This document shows positions 20,483 through 27,386 of a DNA stretch of 38,829 nucleotides, one piece after another. Location of the stretch: NCBI RefSeq assembly GCF_002179965.1, contig NZ_NGUQ01000010.1:1-38829 (forward strand), written 5' to 3'. The stretch comes from Pandoraea sp. PE-S2T-3 (lineage in GTDB: Bacteria > Pseudomonadota > Gammaproteobacteria > Burkholderiales > Burkholderiaceae). Below the pieces are notes generated by a model, which saw nothing but the letters and a program-made list of their open reading frames with translations, did not search any database and was not told the origin of the DNA. The translations under genes and the position numbers were made by a program. How positions within the stretch are numbered: position 1 is the first letter of the stretch; each line of letters begins with the position of its first letter.

Positions 20483-21472
20483 ATGAAGGTAACGATCATT
20501 GGCGCGGGCGCCATTGGCGGGCTGATCGGCACGAAGCTGGCAGCGACGGGCGAAGCACGGGTCAGCGCATTGGCGCGTGGCGCGACGCTGGCGGCGCTGC
20601 GTGAGCGCGGCTGGCGCGTGAAGCAGGGCGAGTCGCTCTCGGCAGCACCGGTGGCCGCAGCGCACCCGCTGGAAGACGCAGAGAAACTGGGCGTGCAGGA
20701 TCTGGTGGTGATCGCGGTCAAAGGGCCGGCGCTCACGCAGGTGGCCGCCTCCATCGGGCCGCTGATTGGGCCGGACACGATTGTGCTGCCGGCCATGAAC
20801 GGCGTGCCGTGGTGGTTCTGCAAGGGCGTGGCGCCGTTCGGTGACGAACCGTTGACGAGTGTCGACCCGGGCGGCGCCATCGGCGCAGCGATCCCACTGG
20901 CGAACGTGTTGGGCTGTGTGGTGCACGCAAGCGCGGCCACCCCGGAGCCGGGACTGGTCGATCACAAGATGGGACGTGGGTTGATCATCGGCGAACCGGG
21001 TGGCGGTACCAGCGAACGCGTGCAGAAGCTGGCCGGACTGCTCGAACGTGCGGGCTTCGAGGTGAAAGCGTCGGAGAACGTCCGGCAGGACATTTGGTAC
21101 AAGCTGTGGGGCAACCTGACGATGAACCCGGTGTCGGCGATCACCGGCGCGACCATCGACCGCGTGCTCGACGATCCGCTCGTGCGCGCGTTCTGTTCGG
21201 CGGCGATGGCCGAAGCGGCGGCGATTGGCGGGAAGATTGGTTGCGTCATTGAGCAATCGCCGGAAGATCGCCATGCGGTGACGGCGAAGTTGGGTGCGTT
21301 CAAGACGTCGATGTTGCAGGACGTGGAAGCGGGGCGGCCGATTGAACTCGATGCGCTGGTGAGCGTGGTGCGCGAGATGGGGCAGACGCTGTCGGTGGCG
21401 ACGCCGAATATCGATGCGCTGCTCGGGTTGGCGCGATTGTTCGGGCGGGAGAAGGGGTTGTATCCGCAGTGA
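20483..21472 (+). CDS. Ketopantoate reductase (PanE/ApbA) family oxidoreductase
   Basis: An NADP-dependent 2-keto acid reductase by family. The 329-residue product begins MKVTIIGAGAIGGLIGTKL with the Rossmann GAGAIGG (7-13). A MNGVPWW motif follows in the middle, and the C-terminal 6-phosphogluconate-dehydrogenase-like domain has IWYKLWGNLTMNP (candidate catalytic Lys) and EAGRPIELDAL. The frame opens at 20465, but GGAG at 20472-20475 points to the ATG at 20483. It is the last gene of the operon, 80 bp after the FAH gene. Panthenol-precursor synthesis is unlikely in this setting. It may reduce an aromatic or aliphatic 2-oxo acid made in the pathway; that is speculation. Confidence 0.8.
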   Translation: MKVTIIGAGAIGGLIGTKLAATGEARVSALARGATLAALRERGWRVKQGESLSAAPVAAAHPLEDAEKLGVQDLVVIAVKGPALTQVAASIGPLIGPDTIVLPAMNGVPWWFCKGVAPFGDEPLTSVDPGGAIGAAIPLANVLGCVVHASAATPEPGLVDHKMGRGLIIGEPGGGTSERVQKLAGLLERAGFEVKASENVRQDIWYKLWGNLTMNPVSAITGATIDRVLDDPLVRAFCSAAMAEAAAIGGKIGCVIEQSPEDRHAVTAKLGAFKTSMLQDVEAGRPIELDALVSVVREMGQTLSVATPNIDALLGLARLFGREKGLYPQ

Positions 21473-21563
21473 GGCGCTGGTGCGCCATAGCGTGCGTGAA
21501 AGGCGGATCGTCGAACAGATATCGCCGACAGCCCTTCACGCAAAGTGCTCGGGTGGGTGGACC

Positions 21564-22439
21564 TTACTGAGGCGCTGCGAGATACACCGACATCGCCTGA
21601 GCCAACGTGAAAGGCGATGTAGCCTGTTTGGCGGCACCGTCCGGAACGCCAAATGTGCTTACGGATGCAAGCAATCTGTTCAGTTTGGCGTCAGGCGGCA
21701 ACTGTCCGGATACCGAAACAGGCATCCGCGGATCATCGGATCCCCACGTCCGCGGTGTATCACAGTCGTGGCTATCGATGGGGCGCTGATCGGTATGTGC
21801 GAGCACGTTGTTACCCGATAGGTCGTCAACGATGCCCATATCAAGCGATGACGAGACGCTCGGAACGCGACGCGCGTTTGTTGCGCCGTAATGCTCGAGT
21901 ATTCGCTTTTCGAGCGCTTGTGGCGTCGGAAAATCGATGAGGTTATGGTATGGCCAGCCCTGAGGGGCAGAGCCGTCCACCACCACCTCCGCATCCATGC
22001 TGAAATTATCATTGTGGCAGGTGAGGTAATAATTGATATCGACTCTCTTTCCGGAATCGCTTTGGTAGGAATGTGTTTCCGTTAGATCTTTTTGAGATCC
22101 GTTTAAATTCATTTCTCCGTTAATTCTTCCAATGATTGGAAGAAGTAGAGGGTTGTTGGGGTTTATATTTTTGTTTTCATCTATAGTTTTTAGGCCATTG
22201 AAAAATCTTCGAACAATGCTTGATTTGCTGATGAGGCTGATGTATTCGGGGATCTGTATATTAAATTCTTCAATGCTGTTGGTGATTTTTATCAAGTTTA
22301 GCAGCGTGAAATTTAAAACGATGGGTGCGGCGTTGCCACCTTTTTTCAAGGTGTTTTGAATTCCTGTCAATCTTGATAGTTTGTCTGAATAATAATCAAG
22401 ATATCTTTGTTTGATTGCGTTGGTTTTGAAATCGTACAT
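21564..22439 (-). CDS. Unknown protein, paralogue of the upstream gene, AT-rich N-terminal half
   Basis: The 291-residue product is not recognised. It aligns by eye along its whole length with the product of 22577-23428: LSRLTG near the N-terminus against FSQLTG, KRVDINYYL against RKVSIDYWV, PQALEKRILEHY against PDLEKQVFTEF, and AKLNRLLASVSTFG plus FTLAQAMSVYLAAPQ at the C-terminus against AKLDALLHSMGAFT plus FTPAPMALVALAASQ. No signal peptide, membrane helix or enzymatic motif is seen. DNA for the first half (about 22080-22439) is strikingly AT-rich while the 3' half is near local composition, suggesting a mosaic origin. GGAG lies eight bases before the ATG. It is probably co-transcribed with its paralogue, 137 bp upstream. 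Confidence 0.78.
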   Translation of the reverse strand: MYDFKTNAIKQRYLDYYSDKLSRLTGIQNTLKKGGNAAPIVLNFTLLNLIKITNSIEEFNIQIPEYISLISKSSIVRRFFNGLKTIDENKNINPNNPLLLPIIGRINGEMNLNGSQKDLTETHSYQSDSGKRVDINYYLTCHNDNFSMDAEVVVDGSAPQGWPYHNLIDFPTPQALEKRILEHYGATNARRVPSVSSSLDMGIVDDLSGNNVLAHTDQRPIDSHDCDTPRTWGSDDPRMPVSVSGQLPPDAKLNRLLASVSTFGVPDGAAKQATSPFTLAQAMSVYLAAPQ

Positions 22440-22576
22440 TAAGGTATCTCCAAATCTATTTCGAGGGAATCTGCGAGATTGATGTATTTGATGCAGGCCG
22501 AATTCCGCTTCGCGGACCCCGCGTAAGTGCTGATCGCGCGACGTGAATAGGCCTGAGTCGTGTCGCCCTAAAGGCG

Positions 22577-23428
22577 TTATTGCGATGCGGCGAGCGCCAC
22601 CAGTGCCATTGGGGCCGGAGTGAAGCGCGAGAGCGTCTGGTCGAGGCCGTTGTTTCCAGAGGTGAAGGCACCCATCGAATGCAACAGGGCATCGAGCTTT
22701 GCGGTGGCCGGTGTGTGACCGTCCGGACCAGCCGCCACCGCCAGCACGCCATGCTCTTGCGAACTACGCGCGGCGGCCATCAGTGGTTCGACGACTTCCT
22801 CGGGCTTCCCGGCCGGGACAAACTTGAATTCCGTGAATACCTGCTTTTCAAGGTCCGGGATACTCTTGAATTGAGTCAATTCGCCGTCGGAATATTCCTT
22901 GCGCTGCGTCGGCAGGTTATCCACCAGCAGGTTTGACCTCACATGCATCGTCATGTGGCCATGCATGAACACGACCCAATAATCGATACTCACCTTTCGG
23001 TCATTGTTATCGACGAAGGTTGTCTGTCCCTGTTTGAGGGTAATGCTCCCGCCCAGATTCATGTACGAATCCATTTCTGCCTGGCGGTCGTTTTTCTGCC
23101 CCTCCCGCCACTTGTCCTCTGCCGCCTTGTCGAGCCCGGGCGGAACCTCTTCGCTGTCGATCTGGTGGACGATCACCAGTCCGTGAGCCATTGAGTTGAT
23201 CGGGGAGGATGTTTTGGGTGCGTTGATAATCTGGGCGAAGCCCGGGTGCAGTTTCTGGAACGATTGAATACCGTCAACCATATCCGCAAGATTCTTCAGC
23301 CCGGAATCGCCGAGGAAGTAGGCGCCGTGTCCGGCTTCGTTAAAGGGAACAGCCTTGCCGGTCAGTTGGGAGAATTTTCTGACCAAAGCCACAAATCTGC
23401 TCTGATCGGTTTGAATCGAGTTGCTCAT
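22577..23428 (-). CDS. Unknown protein, first of a tandem paralogous pair
   Basis: The 283-residue product has no recognised domain. It starts MSNSIQTDQSRFVALVRKFS, is soluble-looking and has no signal peptide. A central mixed charged/hydrophobic part contains RKVSIDYWVVFMHGHMTMHV and a C-terminal low-complexity Ala-rich tail. The next gene is a diverged copy of it. GGAG ten bases before the ATG supports the start. A small inverted repeat (ACAGTT, 9 bp, AACTGT at 23522-23542) about 95 bp upstream may be an operator. Soluble, AT-skewed, lineage-restricted pairs like this are often secreted effectors or defence proteins, but nothing in the sequence proves either. Confidence 0.78.
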   Translation of the reverse strand: MSNSIQTDQSRFVALVRKFSQLTGKAVPFNEAGHGAYFLGDSGLKNLADMVDGIQSFQKLHPGFAQIINAPKTSSPINSMAHGLVIVHQIDSEEVPPGLDKAAEDKWREGQKNDRQAEMDSYMNLGGSITLKQGQTTFVDNNDRKVSIDYWVVFMHGHMTMHVRSNLLVDNLPTQRKEYSDGELTQFKSIPDLEKQVFTEFKFVPAGKPEEVVEPLMAAARSSQEHGVLAVAAGPDGHTPATAKLDALLHSMGAFTSGNNGLDQTLSRFTPAPMALVALAASQ

Positions 23429-23521
23429 GTCGTGATCTCCGGATCGTTTCGAGGAAGCCTGCGAAATCGACGGATGAATCGCGGGCTGAAGCGACTCTGC
23501 GACGCGATCATGGAGATACGA

Positions 23522-23542
23522 ACAGTTCCCCCGACGAACTGT
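23522..23542. promoter_or_regulatory. Inverted repeat upstream of the paralogous pair
   Basis: ACAGTT (23522-23527) and AACTGT (23537-23542) are perfect 6-bp arms around 9 bp. It lies between the transporter terminator and the start of the unknown gene at 23428. It may be a dimeric regulator site. No convincing -35/-10 pair was found next to it. Confidence 0.3.
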
Positions 23543-23565
23543 GAAATGTCACTTCAAGGGCGGGA

Positions 23566-23601
23566 TAAAACTGAGGCCATTTCGTATGAAATGGCCTCAG
23601 T
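23566..23601 (-). terminator. Intrinsic terminator after the MHS transporter
   Basis: A perfect 14-bp stem, ACTGAGGCCATTTC (23570-23583) with its complement at 23588-23601 around a 4-nt loop, is followed on the minus strand by TTTTA. It lies 28 bp past the transporter stop, so it ends that gene and isolates the paralogous pair downstream. Confidence 0.88.
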
Positions 23602-23628
23602 CACTGGTATTAGCGAATCAGGGTTGGG

Positions 23629-24927
23629 TTACCGCACCCCGGTATGGCGATATATCCGGCTCAGGGCGAGCAGCCCGATCGCCGCAGCGGCCATCATGTA
23701 GAAGCTCGGTGCCAGCTTGCTGCCCGTCACGTTGATGAGCCACGTCAGGATGAACGGTGCAAAGCCGCCGAAGAACGTCACCGACAGGTTGTATGACAGC
23801 GACAAGCCGGTGGTGCGCGTCTTCACCGGGAAGATCTCGGAGGCCAGTGCGGGCAGCGGCGCAAAGTACACCGTCATCAATACGCCCAGCACCGTTTGCA
23901 GCGCGAGCATCATGCCGAAGCTCGGGTACGTCGAGAGCAGCCAGAACATCGGCCAGATCAGCACCAGCAGCGCGGCCGCCGCAATCATCATCGGCTTTGT
24001 GCGCCCGGCACGGTCGGACCACGCGCCCACTACCGGCGACAGGAACATCTGCACGAGCCCCGTGGCCACCGTCGCGGCAAACGCAACCGATGCCGGCAAC
24101 CCCAACTGCTTGATCGCATAGGTCGGCATGTACAGCACGAGATACGTCGACACCGTCGCGACGACGACAGCGCCCACGGCCAGCAGCAGGCGCATCTTCT
24201 GATGCTCCAGCGTGTCGCGCAGCGGCGTCTCGGTCGGCTCGGCTTGCAGGAACTCCGGCGTCTCGTCGACATGGCGACGGATGTAATACGCTACCGGGCC
24301 GATCAACAGACCGAACAGGAACGGCACGCGCCAGCCCCAACTCTGCATTTGTTCCGGAGACAGCGTGCTGGTGAGCAATGCGCCGAACCCGGCAGCGAGC
24401 AGCGTCGTCAGCCCCTGACTCGCGACCTGAAAGCTCGCGAAGAAGCCGCGTCGCCGTGGGGCATGCTCGGCGAGAAACGCTGTCGCGCTGCCGAATTCAC
24501 CGCCCGCAGAAAAGCCCTGAATCATCCGCGCCAGCACGATCCCCACGGGCGCCAGCACGCCGATGGAAGCGTACGTCGGCATGAACGCGATGATCGCGGT
24601 GCCGACCATCATCATCAGAATGGTCAGCGTGAGCGCCGCGCGCCGCCCCTGCTTGTCGGCGTAGACACCAATGACGATCGCACCCAGCGGACGCATGAAG
24701 AATGACACGCCGAAGGTGCCCAACGTGAGCAGCAACGACGTCGTGTCGTCGTGCGTCGGGAAGAACAGCTTCGCAATGGTCACGGCAAAGAAGCCGTACA
24801 CCACCAGATCGAACCATTCGAGCGCATTGCCGATGGACGCGGAAATGACCGCACGCCAAGGGTGCTTGGCAATGTGATCGCCTTGGTGCGCGTCAGGACG
24901 CGCGCCGGCGGCGGTGGCTGTTGTCAT
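23629..24927 (-). CDS. MFS transporter, metabolite:H+ symporter (MHS) family
   Basis: An inner-membrane proton symporter with about 12 transmembrane helices. The 432-residue product has the MHS family start ASIGNALEWFDLVVYGFFAV and the loop 2-3 signature RPLGAIVIGVYADKQGRRAA. It also has RMIQGFSAGGEFGSATAFLA in helix 4 and a matching second-half loop, GAWSDRAGRTKP. Its pattern resembles citrate/tricarballylate symporters such as CitA, but the substrate cannot be read from sequence. Location between a ring-cleavage operon and an aromatic aminotransferase suggests an organic-acid substrate. GGAG lies five bases before the ATG. It reads away from the aminotransferase stop by 121 bp and may share its transcript. 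Confidence 0.9.
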   Translation of the reverse strand: MTTATAAGARPDAHQGDHIAKHPWRAVISASIGNALEWFDLVVYGFFAVTIAKLFFPTHDDTTSLLLTLGTFGVSFFMRPLGAIVIGVYADKQGRRAALTLTILMMMVGTAIIAFMPTYASIGVLAPVGIVLARMIQGFSAGGEFGSATAFLAEHAPRRRGFFASFQVASQGLTTLLAAGFGALLTSTLSPEQMQSWGWRVPFLFGLLIGPVAYYIRRHVDETPEFLQAEPTETPLRDTLEHQKMRLLLAVGAVVVATVSTYLVLYMPTYAIKQLGLPASVAFAATVATGLVQMFLSPVVGAWSDRAGRTKPMMIAAAALLVLIWPMFWLLSTYPSFGMMLALQTVLGVLMTVYFAPLPALASEIFPVKTRTTGLSLSYNLSVTFFGGFAPFILTWLINVTGSKLAPSFYMMAAAAIGLLALSRIYRHTGVR

Positions 24928-25048
24928 GGTGTCTCCAGTCGACGTGATGTCGTGATGTAGTTATCGATTCGGCATGCGTTTGGCGGAGGCATGCGCTCCG
25001 TGTTTCTGATGAACCGTGATCGAGGGCGCGCAAGCGCGCCATGCCATC

Positions 25049-26248
25049 TCAATGACCCGCAAGCACCTGCGCGATCGCGCTGGCGACCGTGCCGACATTG
25101 CGCGTGTTGAGCCCCGCCACACACATGCGCCCCGAGCGCAGGATGTAGACGCCGTGGGTTTCGCGTAGCGCGTCTGCCTGCGCCGCCGACAAGCCGGTGT
25201 ACGTGAACATGCCGCGCTGCGCGAGGTAGCGCGAGCGCTGCTCGTCGCTGACATGTGACGCGAGCTGCGCGTGAATTTCCGCGCGCATCGCAGCGATGCG
25301 CGTGCGCATGCTGTCGAGTTCGTTTTCCCACGCCTGACGCAGCACGGGCGTCGTGAGCACGTGCGCGACGAGTCGCGCGCCATGCGTCGGCGGGTTGCTG
25401 TAGTTCGCGCGAACCGTGCCGGTGAGCTGTCCGAAGACGCGTGAGGCTTCCTCGGCCGAAGCGCAGACGACCGACAACGCGCCGCAACGCTCGCCGTACA
25501 GCGAGAAGTTCTTCGAGAACGAGTTCGCCACGACGGTCGGTACGCCCGACTCGGTGAGTGCGCGCACGGCGAAAGCGTCGGCATCGAGTCCGTCGCCGAA
25601 GCCCTGATACGCCATGTCGACGAAGGCGATGAGACCGCGCTCGCGCAGCACCGGGATCAGCGTTTGCCATTGCTGCGGGGGGAGATCGACGCCGGTCGGG
25701 TTATGACAGCATGCGTGCAGCAGCACGATGCTGCGCGGCGGCAGCTTGGCGATCGTATCGAGCATGGCGTCGAAACGCAGGCCGCCGGTGGCGTCGTCGT
25801 AGTACGGATACGCCTGCACGGGGAAGCCGGCGCTCTCGAACACCACGCGATGGTTGTCCCAGCTCGGATCGCTGATCCACACGGTGGCGTCAGGGAAGTA
25901 GCGCTTGAGGAAGTCGGCGCCCACGCGTAACGCGCCACCGCCTCCAAGGGTCTGCAAAGTGGCAATGCGTTGGTCGCGCCGGGCGGCGCAGGCGTCGCCG
26001 AAGACGAGGGCCTGCACGGCGTCGCGATAGGCGGCAGTGCCGGCCATCGGCAGATACGGGCGCGGGCCGATGTCGGCCAGCACGCCGGCTTCCGCCTCGC
26101 GCACGGCGCCCATCACGGGCAGACGGCCGGCATCGTCGAAATAGATGCCGATCGACAGGTTGACCTTGTGCGGTCGGGGGTCCTGACCGAACGCTTCGTT
26201 CAGACCAAGAATCGGGTCGCCGGGATAGGCATCGACGTGAGAAAACAT
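25049..26248 (-). CDS. Aromatic amino acid aminotransferase (TyrB-like)
   Basis: A PLP-dependent class I aminotransferase that would convert tyrosine or phenylalanine to the matching 2-oxo acid. From the chosen start (MFSHVDAYPGDPILGL, matching the TyrB/AspC N-terminus) it is 399 residues. HACCHNPTGVD carries the PLP-binding Asn, FVDMAYQGFGDG the Asp and Tyr, and NSFSKNFSLYGER the Schiff-base Lys246. An alternative start 12 bp upstream (26260) adds MQGP. Both starts have their own AGG element because a 10-bp sequence, AGGTCCCATG, is repeated in frame. The gene lies divergent to a LysR regulator across operator copy B, so it probably answers to it. It would feed the hpa-type operon with tyrosine carbon. 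Confidence 0.9.
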   Translation of the reverse strand: MFSHVDAYPGDPILGLNEAFGQDPRPHKVNLSIGIYFDDAGRLPVMGAVREAEAGVLADIGPRPYLPMAGTAAYRDAVQALVFGDACAARRDQRIATLQTLGGGGALRVGADFLKRYFPDATVWISDPSWDNHRVVFESAGFPVQAYPYYDDATGGLRFDAMLDTIAKLPPRSIVLLHACCHNPTGVDLPPQQWQTLIPVLRERGLIAFVDMAYQGFGDGLDADAFAVRALTESGVPTVVANSFSKNFSLYGERCGALSVVCASAEEASRVFGQLTGTVRANYSNPPTHGARLVAHVLTTPVLRQAWENELDSMRTRIAAMRAEIHAQLASHVSDEQRSRYLAQRGMFTYTGLSAAQADALRETHGVYILRSGRMCVAGLNTRNVGTVASAIAQVLAGH

Positions 26249-26342
26249 GGGACCTTGCATGGGACCTCGCAGGGGGCGTCGCAGAATCTCGACACCAATG
26301 GATCGAAGGGATCCAAAGAATCAAAGGGGATTTTTGAAATCG

Positions 26343-26367
26343 ATTGTGGGCGACGACCCTTTGCGGA
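26343..26367 (-). promoter_or_regulatory. Part of the probable aminotransferase promoter (-10 and spacer)
   Basis: On the minus strand, TTGTTC (26366-26371, within operator copy B) is followed by a 17-bp spacer and CACAAT (26343-26348). This mirrors exactly the spacing at copy A, and the dyad of copy B again lies about 64 bp upstream of the predicted start of transcription. Confidence 0.55.
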
Positions 26368-26413
26368 ACAATCAATCGATTTTGGTCGATTCGTAAGCGA
26401 AACTTGATAATCG
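26362..26413 (-). promoter_or_regulatory. LysR-type operator copy B, between aminotransferase and lysR
   Basis: The reverse complement is 48/52 identical to 15210-15261; the last 24 bases are identical. The left part, read on the minus strand, is CGATTATCAAG (26403-26413), five bases, then CTTACGAATCG (26387-26397), an imperfect dyad with 8 of 11 matching arm positions. The block ends at the -35 of the aminotransferase promoter and also covers the probable promoter of the divergent lysR gene. This is the standard arrangement for activation of the target and autorepression of the regulator. Confidence 0.82.
26382..26411 (+). promoter_or_regulatory. Possible lysR promoter inside operator copy B
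   Basis: TTGGTC (26382-26387), 18 bp, and GATAAT (26406-26411) form a plausible sigma-70 promoter. Transcription would start around 26417-26419, only a few bases before the ATG at 26421, so the transcript would be leaderless or nearly so. This agrees with the lack of a Shine-Dalgarno sequence. Confidence 0.5.
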
Positions 26414-26420
26414 AAACCCC

Positions 26421-27353
26421 ATGCCCCTGACCCGTGTCACGCTGCGCCAGTTCGAAGCCCTGGTTGCCATTGCCGAACTGCACAGCTTTGCCGAAGCCGG
26501 CAAGCGGCTTGGTCTCACGTCGTCGGCGGTGAGCCAACTCGTGGCGGAGCTCGAATCCGTGCTCGGCTTCCGCATCTTTGATCGCACGACGCGACGCGTA
26601 GCGCTGTCCAGTGCCGGACGCGACTTCCTTGCGTCCGCCGAGTCGGTGTTGCGTCACGTGCAGGCGGCGGAGAAGACCGCCGACGATTTGCGCAATCGTG
26701 CCGCCGGGATCGTGCGCGTGGGGGCGCCGCTCGTGCTCGCGGGCATGGCGCTGCCCGCAGCGATTCGTGACTACGCGGCGTTGCGTCCGAAGGTTGTCGT
26801 GCGCGTGGTCGATACCCCGGTCGATGCGCTCATCGATCATGTTGCCAATGGCGATCTCGATCTCGCCATCGGTCCCAATCGCGCCACTGGTGCGCATGTC
26901 GCCGGGGCCCCGGCGTTCGATAGTCCGTGGGTGCTGTGGTGCGCGCCTTCGCATCCGCTCGCCCGACGCAAGCGACTGCGCTGGCAAGACCTGCGCGACA
27001 CGCCGCTCGTGGCCGCCGGACGCGATCACGAGCGCAGCGTCGAGCAAATGCGCGCGAGCGCGCCGCCCGACGCCCGCATCACGCCGATCGATGTCGTCGA
27101 TAACGTGACGACGGCGCTCGGTATCGCGGCGCAGGGGCTCGCGTCTACGCTCACGCCCGGCTATGTCGCGGCGCTCGCCAATACCTTCGGTCTGGTGATG
27201 CAGCGTGTCGTCTCGCCGGAGACGATTCGTCAGGTGTGCGTGTATCGGCCGGTGTCGCGCGCCGCGTCACCCGCTGCGGAAGGTTTCGCACAGTATCTGC
27301 TCGACTGGCTGCCGCAGTGGAACGAACGCATCATGTCGGCCTCGCGCGATTGA
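26421..27353 (+). CDS. LysR-family transcriptional regulator
   Basis: The 310-residue product is a full-length LysR-type regulator. It has an N-terminal winged helix-turn-helix (residues 5-64: RQFEALVAIAELHSFAEAGK and SSAVSQLVAELESVLGFRIF), a linker helix, and a two-lobed effector-binding domain from about residue 92. It is divergent from the aminotransferase and sits beside operator copy B. An almost identical operator stands before the hpa-type operon 11 kb away, so it probably controls both, with a pathway aromatic as inducer (inference). No Shine-Dalgarno is visible before the ATG. Confidence 0.93.
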   Translation: MPLTRVTLRQFEALVAIAELHSFAEAGKRLGLTSSAVSQLVAELESVLGFRIFDRTTRRVALSSAGRDFLASAESVLRHVQAAEKTADDLRNRAAGIVRVGAPLVLAGMALPAAIRDYAALRPKVVVRVVDTPVDALIDHVANGDLDLAIGPNRATGAHVAGAPAFDSPWVLWCAPSHPLARRKRLRWQDLRDTPLVAAGRDHERSVEQMRASAPPDARITPIDVVDNVTTALGIAAQGLASTLTPGYVAALANTFGLVMQRVVSPETIRQVCVYRPVSRAASPAAEGFAQYLLDWLPQWNERIMSASRD

Positions 27354-27386
27354 CGTGCGGGGCCGTTTGGCATCGATGCGCGTGGT

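Noticed and set aside
21473-21486. Short GGCGC/GCGCC hairpin after the ketopantoate-reductase-like gene as a terminator
   Set aside because: The stem is only 5 bp and no T-run follows.
22132-22359. 75-codon plus-strand frame with hydrophobic residues in the AT-rich segment
   Set aside because: It is antisense to the aligned part of the 291-residue paralogue and lacks a ribosome binding site; hydrophobicity follows from T-rich codons.
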